Part shown: positions 37,392 through 49,300 of the stretch, piece after piece
Layout of the letters: the number at the start of each line of letters is the position of its first letter
How positions within the stretch are numbered: position 1 is the stretch's first letter
The notes under the pieces: generated by a model
Told to the model about the DNA's origin: nothing
What the model saw: only the letters and a program-made list of their open reading frames with translations
Database searches by the model: none
Source of the DNA: Apostichopus japonicus
Taxonomy: Eukaryota > Echinodermata > Holothuroidea > Aspidochirotida > Stichopodidae
Length of the DNA: 64,000 bases
Direction: 5' to 3'
NCBI RefSeq assembly: GCF_037975245.1
Contig: NC_092574.1
Location: 21,913,713-21,977,712 of the forward strand
Translations under genes and position numbers: made by a program

Positions 37392-40300
37392 ATGGCAGAT
37401 GATGACGAAGATCGGTGGTTGTATGGTGGTAAGCTTTGAATTGAAACAGTTACAGCCTCGGTTAGCCTAACGTTAAGCTTCTTGTTTGGCCAAAATTTCA
37501 GCCTGCGTAGCTAGGCTAGGCCAATGTTAAAACGAAGGCTAAATAATCAAGCTATAGGGCCGGCCTAGCCATGTAGTTGCTGGTTTATTCTATTAATTTA
37601 ACTTATGTTATAGCTTCTTTAGTCCTAGGCCTAGACTCGTTTGTTAATTTCGTTCCATAGCCTAGGCCCAAGTGAATATCAATAGGCTAAATACATTGAA
37701 TTTCCAATGAATCACAGCAATATTTTCATATCAAATAGCTTTGAGTTGTGCTATTACTAGTATTACCCCTATTTTGCAAAGTACTCTCACTACAACTAGC
37801 CTTCTTGCAGTCAAATGTTAACTTAAAACTTTATATATGTTCTGTATTCTATCCTTTTATTTAACATTATTGTTGATACTCCACTTGTCGATTCAGAATC
37901 ATATGTTTTTTGTGATTAAACAACTTGTTGATGTAATATTGACTTTACATGTTTAACATTTACTTAACTTGTTAATGTTAAACATACTGTCAAACTCTAA
38001 GCATACTTTTATTATAACAACCCATAACATTTCATATTAATCACCATTATGGTTATTGATGAAAAGTAAAGGTTTTAATGATTATAGACCATCAACAGTG
38101 ATCTATTTCCTGAAATAATGAAGGGGTTTCTGTCAGATATAAGTCACCTTCACACAGCCATAGGCCTACAAAGTTTTAGAAGATACTGAAATGCAGCTTT
38201 TATATAGTAATGCAGGACTTTCCCCCCTCTTTTTTCCTTTGTCTGCCAAAGACATAAAATAACAGTATTCTAGAGGTTTCTCATATAAATTCGAACTAAT
38301 TCGAAAAATTGAAAACAGCACTTTATGAAAGCTAGGCCTATATATACTAATGGATTATAGGTTAAGATTAAGTGAAATTTGAAAATGACCTCAACCCCCT
38401 CCCCTCTTTGTTTCCATATATTCTACCTAGGTGGACTACATGTCCCATAGAACAATGTGCAGATGTATAATTATCAAATTTAAATTTAAGGTGTTAAATT
38501 ATATTTTCAAACACTCATCCATTCCAAGTTACACTGATTCAAAATTGCTTTGGCTCACCCTTTATGCCAAAATTTGAATAATTCATGGATTGGGAGTAAA
38601 TAAGTTAAATTAAAGATGAGTGAGCCTCTGAATTGTATTGATTTCTCTCCTCTGGATTATTCTTTTAAAGTAAACAATTTGTGAAGCTTTTGTTGAATTT
38701 TGAAATTATTCATTGGTTGGAAAGATATGTACATGTATGTGAAATATGTATTCATTATGTAGAATGTAGAAAACTATAAAGATTACAGAACTTTTGCAAT
38801 GTCTTACTGTTTTCATTTCATGTTGCATAACAGATTCTTCTGAAACTGGAGAGAATAAAGAAAGGTGAGATTATTGTTGTCTTTAATAAAATAACTTATA
38901 CTTTCTACCCTGACAATTCACCTAATTGTACTTGTTGAAATGTCTCAAATGACATGCTATCACATACCAGGGAAGGGGGGGGGGGTTGAGATGTACTAAT
39001 TATATATCAAATGGTTTAAAAATAGCAACTACTATAAAGTACCAGAACATTCTTACACATTGGTTGTCCACAGCCAAAATAGGAATCAGTTTACATTACA
39101 AAGAGGTTCCACAAATTTGATGAGAAATTTATGTTGAGAATAACTTTTTGAAAGTCATAATAACAAAAGTAAAAGAAAATCCAGATCTGTAAATTTTTGA
39201 ATGTACAGTATCCTCCAAGTGACATCTTTTCATATCATTTCATTTACTAAAGTGTACCAACGCAATCACTTCAAAATTGTTGGTCTCATCCTCGAATCAT
39301 ATCACATCATAATCAAGCAGTGGCAATAGATGTAAGTCTTTGCCTGTCCTTGGTACTTTTGTAACCTGAGTGTTTATAGACTTCACAATTATACAGTTAA
39401 CATTCAATTTGCAAGCTCATCATTTCCGTACATAATACCAAAACATCATCGGTGTCAAGTGCCACATGAATGGATATCTTGATAGTTGGATTTTACTTGC
39501 TTTGTTTCTTTGGATATGCAATGTAATGTTACATGCCGTTTGTATTTTGCAGTGACAAGGATACGTCCATGAAAACAGATGATGAGGACAAAGCACCAGA
39601 GGCGGTAAAAGCAGAGGAAGCCAGCAAGTTACCAGCTTCCACTGAAACATCACCAAAAACGACAAAGGTTGGATTTTAAGTCTCGTGACTTCTTTTATAC
39701 AACCGATGAAGAGAATAGTGTCACTTTTGTGAAGCATTTTTACATCATTCATTTTACAATCCCTTTTATTCATTGAAGGCATTAAAATTGAATGCAGTCC
39801 AATTGTAGACTTTTTTTGTAAATATTGTATAGCAAATGAGCCATGTGTAGCATGTGTTGTTATGTGATCTATATAAATACTTCTGTGCTGACACGTATTT
39901 AATGAGTCAGATTGTCCAAGGGGAGCAAATTTCTGTTCGGACAATAGATACCAGCTTTGGAAGTAGTTTGGGCAGACAACTACCCATTACGACATTAAAT
40001 TCATATTGCATTGCATCTAAATACCCTTAAGTATATACAGCTTACTTATAGGATGCATATTGGTCACCCTTTTTATATTTTGTTACATTTTTTTACGGAA
40101 ACCAAATTTGCCATTTGGACAACCGAACATAAGAGCTGGAGGGACAATAATTCGCCCTTGTTGGATGGAGTTCATGACATTTGTACCATAAATGGTGGAA
40201 GTGTCTGGTCCAGAACTTCAGAGTCTTCTCGTTTTTGTGGTAGAAGAAGTATAAGAATAGCTCACACGCAGTAAGGTGTGTTGAATGTTTAAGTTTTGTT

Positions 40301-43300
40301 TTACTTGCACAGGCACCAGCAGATGTTGCTCCTCCTGGAACAGAGAGTGCACCCCAAGATGGAACAGCAGATGATGAAGACAGCGATGACGACAGTGAAG
40401 ATGACGATGTCCAGATCACCATTGGTGACATCAAGTCCGGGCCACCGGCTTTCCCGTAAGCGAGCTTCCTTCATTTAACAACGATCTGCGTAGTACAGTG
40501 AAAAATTGATTGATTATATGTTGAAAAACGAGAAAAAAAACGAAAAGAGAACAAATAAATTTCTGGTGTTTATCCCACATGAGGGATTCTTGAAGCTAAT
40601 CACAAGGAATACAGAATTCTTAATGATTGGAAATGATTATTGTAGGTTTTAATTTCTCTTTCTCTTTCAGACCCTATGGGACAATGAAAATATCAGCGTA
40701 CAGGAAAACAAATACTGCACCATCAAGCTCAAGTGAGTTGTCTCGATTTTGATAGTCAAATATTAACATGAATCTCAGTTACAGATGTGTTATACATGTT
40801 CATAATCTGGAAGTATCCTAGTTGCTTCAAACTGGTTAAAGGTACATGTAGATGCTGACAGGAGTCTCAAAACCATGAAAACTATTGTTTTTGCATTTCT
40901 CTCTTTTTTCTTTTTCTGCCTACTTTGCAAACTATATCTTAATATGTAGTTGGGGTAAATCGGTGTTCACATCCATTTCTGTAGCAATATGCTAATTTTT
41001 ACATAACAGTTTTGGAATTTGATACTGCATAAATTATACCCTGATAATTAATTGCTAGTGAAAGAAACATTTTGGACATTTTTCTGTATCCACTTTTGAC
41101 GAAAATATAAATAATGAAAATAGCTCTTTGTTTGTGTTATTGTATTGATGGCATTTTGTGTTTACCTCTCATATCCAGAACTCATATACGTGTTTTATCA
41201 TTTACCCATAGATACATCGGTGACGGTATTACCACCCAAGCCAGAGAAAACGTTAGATCTTGAAGCAGAAGGTACTATCAATGGAGTAGGGGTATATTCT
41301 TTTGATTTAGACACAGCGCAAGAAAAGCCTTGGAATAAGCCAGGTAAGTGACCAAGGCATATGATCCTCGATATACTGTACACATATCAGTACAATAGTA
41401 TCAGTCAAACAGTTCATATGATGCTGGTCATATATTAATATTTTGAACATCTATAAATACTCTACAGATAACCACAGATTTTCACCTGAAGAATGTATCC
41501 TAGAAGATAATTATTTAATTGCTTAATTTGTGGATGTTATTGGTAAACCTTATTTGGGCTATTAAAGAAAGACAAATTTAACAATCCCAATCCGAAGTAT
41601 ATGACAAAAGATTTGATGTGGAAACTTGATCAGTTGAATAGAAGACTCTTGTTGGAAAAACAGTGTTAAAAGCACGAAAAGAAATTAACCAATAAGCCTA
41701 GACCAGTGTGGGATAATTTCCTGGTTGCATAAGTCTAGGCCTAGCCTAGGTGAAGATGAGTAGGCCTAATCGTGAAGATTAGGCTAGATGAAGGCATAGA
41801 TGAAGAATAGGCCTAGATGAAGATTAGGCCTAGATGAAGATTATACCTAGATGGAGATGAGACCTAGATGAAGATTATAACTAGATGAAGATAAGGCCTA
41901 GATGAAATATAGGCCTTGAAGAAGATTAGGCCTAGATGAAGATTAGGCCTAGCCTAAGTGAAGATGAGTAAAAACTTCCAAAGTCCATCCTAGCTGGGAG
42001 TATTTCGATCTGAATCCTTTTGTTTTAAAGGAGCACTGATTATTGGATCTTAACAACCAATATGGGATAGACGAACTGTGATAACACTCACATCATACAG
42101 TCATACATATGCTTATTGTTTTTTTTTTTTAAATGGTTTTAAGACTTGAAAACATAGTAGAAAGTGTTTCTGAAGGTCAGCAGCTCTGCCTGGTCGTGGC
42201 TGTCATTTCCATATCATTTGTTAAAGTAACTGTAATCATCTAATTTGTATGTAACATGCTGTATCTGTGTTCTCTCATCAGGGGCTGACATAACAGATTA
42301 TTTTAACTACGGACTGAATGAAGAAACATGGAAGACGTATAGTGAGAAGCAACGGAAGCTGAGGATGGAACACAAAATAACGGTGAGGAAAAGGGGAACA
42401 AAATGAATCGGTATCTTGAAGCTTTCATTGCAACAAACAAGGTACCCGTATTGCCAGATACAAAATAATTGTGAGAAGGGAAAATGCTTAATCGCTCGCT
42501 GGCAGGAGAAAGAATAGTTAGTAATTGGTTTGTACTTTTCCTAAATGTTAGACCAGCAACGTAACATTCAAGATAAAAACAAATGGTAAGTAGAAATATG
42601 AAGCCTTTGTCTCTCCCTATCACTTAGATGAGTAAGCATTATTAATTATAAATACAATCTTTTAGTTCTTTCTCATTGATTTATTTCCCTCTTTTCTGTT
42701 TGTTTTGTTCTTAGGTTCATCATGCTGGTTCCAAAGATACCACTGTACCCCCCGGAGAAGGTAAATTATTTCTAAACACTATTTCTGAAAAGTTTTGAAC
42801 TGAGACTATCTTGACTTCACTCTCATCACATTTGTTCGGACGTGTCATTTTCAGTGAAACCATATTGCTAGGTATCACCTGCAACACAAGGAATTGAAAT
42901 GGGTGGGTGATTGAACATTTGGTGATTGCAGAAATATCATGCAATGAAAAGAGCGAATCAGTGTTAGGACAACACTGTAACTTCACCAAGAAAGCATTTT
43001 TTCAAAATTGGAGAAATTAATCGACATCTCCCTTCTGATTGGTTAACTTCCCCTTCATGAATATACAAGCTGTTCTCTCATGTCTTGATTTATTTCATCC
43101 CCACAGAATCTGTCAAATCTATCCCACCTCCATCTACTCCGTCATCCTGGAACGATCGACATAAGAAACCGTTTGTGAGGAACCAGAACCAGCAGGGGTC
43201 GGGAGCCATCAGTGTCATTGGGTCTAGTATATCGACCATCAGTGGACGGAGGGACAATGACGGTGGAATTAAATTGTAAGTATCTGGGCTTCCTATTTCT

Positions 43301-46300
43301 CCTACGTTCTAAGTCGAAAACTGGCTTACTCCAAGTCTACAGATAAGTTGACCCTTTTATCCTCTAGTACAGGAACCAGTTGTATCTGTCAGTGTAGCAT
43401 TTCTTACAGACCAAAATAAATGAGGCTAAAATGTATTGTTTCTGCCATTTATGTCACAACAGTGGTTCTTGAGGAAGTCTTTTTTCAACTTGGTCAGGGG
43501 AAATAATGTAATCGAGGTCTACAACATTTTTCATAGAAAATGTACCTAACTTAATTTACATATGAGAATTTTGCCTGCGGTTAGTATATTGTCATCCCTT
43601 GGTAAGGATGATTATAAATATAAAGTACTTGCTCTTGGGCAATGTGTGGAAATATGTTGTTTTGTTGATTCACAATAGTACACTAGTGAAGTTCACTGGA
43701 TGGAGCCACAAATATGATTTATAAATCACCAAGTTTAGTATTCAGTGTAATGATGTTTTCTCACAATTGTGTTGATCATCATATACCATGAATATAAAAT
43801 AGTTCTGATGTCATTGGTTATTTATTGGCTGAAAACATTAAGGTTGTAGTTAGGGTTGTGCGGGATCCCGGTAGTCAAGTGAATACCGGTATCCCGATAC
43901 CGGTATTGACTAATCCCGATCACAGTGCAATGTGTAACTACTACCGGTATTGGGAAAACAACCGGTTATTACATTCGTTTCGGTATCATTCCCGGGAATC
44001 CCGGACATAATAAAAATATCTACGTGTTACTATTTGAAATAAAGAAAACAAAACACGATTTTTTCTGTGTTCTTAGTTTGAATAATATCTGATCAACTTA
44101 CGTACTGGCCTAGACTAGGCTATATAGTAAATCAACTTTCACGTAGTAATTTGGACCTAGGCTACAATAAATATCGAACGTTACTTGCGCTCAACATGTT
44201 ATGGGACCTCAAAGTTATTCTGAAATTTTCGTTATTTATTCTTCCTTCAAACGATGATTGTCAAGGTTCCCATGTACAAAATCTTACCCTTATGCATTTC
44301 ACCTCATTTTGTTATAATAATTTTAACGATTTTATAAATTTTGAGCCAAAACCGCAGGGAGTATATCCAGTTTAAATCCATCTTCGCACGGGACTGTATA
44401 TTATTATAGCCTAGGATACGGTACTGGTACACAGCAGTGCAGTACTTGAGATTTTGATGCTGTAATGAAATGGATTCGTTTATTAATACGGGGGGTTCCA
44501 CGATGTCATTTATATTTATCTTTCGCTACTTTTTTAATTTTTAAGAACTTTTGTACGAAAGATTGATATTGCACTTATTCAAAGTATATTTCCTGGAGTA
44601 AAGAACAGCCGATAAACGATAAAAATAAATCTGTACTATTCTTGTGTATGTAGTTTGTAATCCCGTATTTACGTAGCCCCTATGTTATATTCTAATTGTC
44701 TGAAGTTCCAAACACGTGGTGACTTGTTGATAGATAATAACTTTTCATTGTGAACTTTTGAACTTGAAGGGGTTGCCCTATTCCAATATCATGGAATAGT
44801 GGGGAAATCCCAATTTATGTTTGTGTACGGATTACAAGTTTAATCCACGTGCGAACGTGTTAATCTAATATCGTACGTCGAGTATGAATGAAGGATGGTG
44901 TGGGTTGCTTTTTTCCAAGGTTTGTGCTTTTCATTTGGCAGTGTATGTTAAAAAACAAAGGCCCTAATATAGCGTGTTATATTTTTAATTTTTTTTATAA
45001 ACGTGCGTGTAAGAGTATGTACATAGCCTAGGCTATGCATATTGAATGTATGACATTGACAGTCTCGTAACTAAGTGCTTTGAACCGTAGATGAAAGTTG
45101 AGGAAAATACCGGTTGTAGTTACGATACCGGTATTCATGTTGCAACACTACCGGTTGTGTGAAATCCGACTACCGCACAACGCTAGTTGTAGTAATCCCT
45201 GTGCTTTCCTTTACCCTCAGTAACGGTGTTGCAGTGGTGTCGTCTTCAGGCATCAACACCGTCCAGACCGGTACACCATTGGTTTCCTTGCAGCGAACTG
45301 CACCATCAACAATACCAACAATGCATTCAGGTTTGTATGACATAGATCAGCAAAACCCTGTCCAGATGTTCAATGTAGGGAAGGTGGGGGGGCGGGGGAT
45401 TGGGGAGGGTAATTGCAATATCACACCGGGAAATGATTAATACAGAGTAGCCTATTATATTGACACTCAAGTTTTGTCTGATGACAATTTTACAGTTTTC
45501 TCGTACAATAATGAGCCTTCAGGAATGCAGACCTGTAAAATGTGATCCATGAAACAAGTTCTAAAACTTCCTTTTTCAGTCATTCTCAAGCATTGTTAAC
45601 AGTAATCTTCATTTCTAGGTGACTGTGGGGGTGTCCAGGGTAATTGAGGATAATATGTATCTACCATTATTTGGGGGGGGGGTGGGCATTGTTGACTTGA
45701 TTAATATATGAGCTGCTACACGAATCGTGACCGAGATTCATAAACTTTGCTGCATCGGTTAAAGAATTCTGCCATCGTGTGCTTATCACTTGTTATTTGT
45801 TATTCATTCTGTAATGAGTGGCATGGTTTTATACCCACAGGTGTTTCCTTAGAGCTATATTAATATTTGTGTTTTTCCTTTATTCATTTTCTTGTAGGTC
45901 CTCCACCAGGTAGTATTCCAGTCATGCAGATGAGCCAGCCTCCTCCTAACATGGGTCAACCACCTCCTGGATTTGCTGGTCCTCCAATGCAACAGGCACC
46001 AACATATCATAGTGAGTTGCTTTGTTCAGCTTTTCCTTTTCTTTTTCTGATTTTTGTGTCTTTCTTCTTCTTTAGTTTTTGTGAGTCTATGCAAATCACA
46101 GGCTAGTGATTTATGCATGTGCACCCAGTCTACTTTTTGTATATCCCTAAAAGCATTATGGCCCACATAGTTGACTACCAAGCAAGTTGGTGAAAAGGTT
46201 TGGTGAGCTTAATAATATAAACACTGCATATGATTTACATTAATACATTTTAGCCTCTGTAGAAGATCCTGCTAGGATTGAAATGCATGCCAACTTACTT

Positions 46301-49300
46301 TTACACATTCTCTTACACAGGCTCTCTAGTGGATAAGCAGTTTTCTAACAGTTTTATTTTATTTTACATTAATATTGTTATAGTGCGAGCAAACCTTTAA
46401 CTTAATTAGTTGTTACAACAACAAAGAAACATGGTAACAAAAATCAAAGAAAGAATGTAACATTTTCCTGTCAAAAAGATGATGCAACATGTAAATTCAC
46501 TCTATCAGACAATGCAACCAAGTGACTGTAGCTTGGAAAAGTATTTCCAAATTGCAGCCTTGTTTGGTGGGGTCAGTCGATTGCAACAAACTGCTGGATT
46601 ATACCACTTGATCCATTGTTTGTATGCTAAACTTTTGGTAAACATGGTGAAAATTTTGTTAGCTATGGACAGTATTCAATATCATTTGATATGTAATTTT
46701 TTGAACATTTTCACAGGTGGTCCACCCCAGGCACCATTCATGCCCATGCCCATGAACAGACCCCCTCCTATCATGAATAGGCCGCCTCCTCCAGCTTTCA
46801 ACAATGCCATGCCACCACCTCCGATGGGGGGTATGAACATTGGGCCACCACCAACTGGTATACCACCACCAAACTCTGGGCCACCACCTATCTCTTCTGC
46901 ACCCCCAAGAATGCCAGGCCCCCCACCCCCTCAGCAGGGAGACAACTGGAACAGACCTCCATTCTTCCGTAAGTCAGACACGGTTCTCTAGTTTTGTGTG
47001 AGAGAAATGGCATCTTGTAGTTTTATGGAGAGAAGTGAGTTATATCCAGCGATGCAGTATTCACTTCATACACTGGCATGCACGGAAAATATTATCTGTT
47101 GCCAAATTATCTGTTCCATTTGGTTAAATGTGTAGCAAGAAATGAAACAGGAATCTCTTTTTGTAACTTTTGAAGTTTTGACAAGTTAAATAGATCATTG
47201 CTCTCCTGATCTCACAAAGACAAAACTAGCTGTTAATGTTTCATAAAAAAATCTGGTTTTGACAAATTAAATAACACTTAAGAGATCTTATTGTTAATTA
47301 TACTCTTTCCACTGCTACTCTTCTTGTTCCGAAGACGTTGACTGTGTATGGGGATCGGTCTTTTGCCAAATGTGGACCTAAATTGTGGAATGGTCTTCCT
47401 CTCAAACTTTGCAGTATTCTTTCTATCAACCGCTTTAAGAAACTTCTCAAACATTATCTTTTGGTTAACCATGATAATTATTTCAATAAGTTAAATGCTA
47501 AGTAATGTTATTTTGTAATTGTTAAATTTCTCCAGTTTTGTATTTTGGTTTCAGCACGACCGTGCAAATCTTGTGTTGCAAGGTAGTGGTTGTGCATAAA
47601 CTTTTCATTCATTCATCATGAATTTTGTGAATACTGTGTTGACCTAAAATGTTTCTTAAATCATTTTCTTCTCATGAATAGCAAATGCTAATGCTCCTCA
47701 CTTTACACCAAGAACACCTGTCACACCAATGCGAGCTCCAACCCCTGGACATGGTCCAGGCCCATCCCCATCTCCTGGACCAGGACCAGGCCCACCTGGA
47801 GGTCCCCAATGGGATCGACCAGTGGCTGGCTTTCCATCATTCCAGGACCAGTGGTCCCCTAGGGCAGCAAGTGAAGAAAGTGACATCAGTAGGTGAGTAT
47901 GTCATGGACAGATCTTTAAGAGCAGTCTCCCATCGGTCATTATTTTGTTTCCAAATACCTAGATTATATCACGAGAATCATTACACAGCTACCCAATGAA
48001 ACAGATGTGTCAGTAGCCCACTGCCTATGCACGACTTAAAATCTAGGGCGTACCTGTGCAAAACAAAATCTGCACATTACAATGCAACAACTATATAGGT
48101 TGTTACTGGTGTTTCCCGCTCTGCATATAAGGATTGTCTGCATACAAAATATGGCAAAAATGACATGGTTTGTTGAGCATTCGGTGTGCCCTTATTTTCA
48201 TGCATCACTTCTTTTCGTGTAATATGTAGTGTACACATTGTGCCTGAGGTCGTACATTGCATTGACTTACCTTAGCTGCATCCTAAGAGTTAAATGCCAG
48301 TGTAATGTTCAATGGCAGTTTGGGAGGATAATCATTTTGTTGGGGTTTTTTTTGTCCTGTCTTTGTTGTTTTAACAGGGAATAACTTATCGGGTGTCGCA
48401 TCGCAAAATGGACAAATTGCTATACAGGTGCAAAAATGTATAACAGTGTTTGTACATAGGAACAATAGTATTTTTTTATATGGGACAAAGTTGAGGGCCT
48501 TTAAAACTGCTATGCAAAATTTGAACACTAAAATAAATGTGACTACAACATACAATTGGATAAATGTTTGAGGGGCTGACATTTGACCTTTGAAGAATAT
48601 CCTGCTAGCATCAAAGCATTGGACGGCCTAATTTTTATATTACAGCTGTCTCATTAACGATCATTGTCCATCGCAATTACTGAGCTGCAGCATACACTTC
48701 CCATTGAAACAGTTTGTAATGTCATAATGTCATAATTTTTGAAAAGGTGACTCGTTTGTTCTCAAGAGCATTTTCTTGACTCTAAGCGTGACTGAACATT
48801 TGAGTTTGGATAAACGGCGAAAATCCTTGACTGATTGAATTAATGTTTACTTACAAATGCTATAGACGAGTAGTGTGTAACAGGGTTATCAATGTTTTTT
48901 TTTTTTTCTTTACATTCTCACAAAAGATACAGTATAAGAATTTAGGTGAAGAATAATAAAGAGTGTTTCTTTTTCTTTGCATCTGTGTAGCGGAAGTGAA
49001 GATTATAAGAGGTCTCCAAAGGGTGCCAATCCAGTAAGAGGACCCGGGGCTGATGAGAGGAGAGATTACAGATCTAGAGAAGGGGAAAGGTGAGAATGTC
49101 ATTGATGATGTAAGAAAGAGGCCAGATGACATCCAGGTTTATAAAGTTCACTCTCAATAAAAAATAGAGAAATGATCTTGTTACTATGGTGTTGATTCAG
49201 AATGATAAATATTAATTTTGGCTAAATGTTAACAAAAAATTGGGTTCTGCCAGCTGCCAGCAATATGAATTATGAAATATGAACTTATTTAACCATGAAT

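Noticed and set aside
39420-39944. A 174-codon minus-strand ORF
   Set aside because: It lies antisense over FIP1L1 exon 39553-39667 and flanking intron, with no recognisable domain.
46479-46991. A 170-codon plus-strand ORF read as a separate gene
   Set aside because: Only its 3' part is coding; that part is FIP1L1 exon 46717-46968, and the rest is intron.
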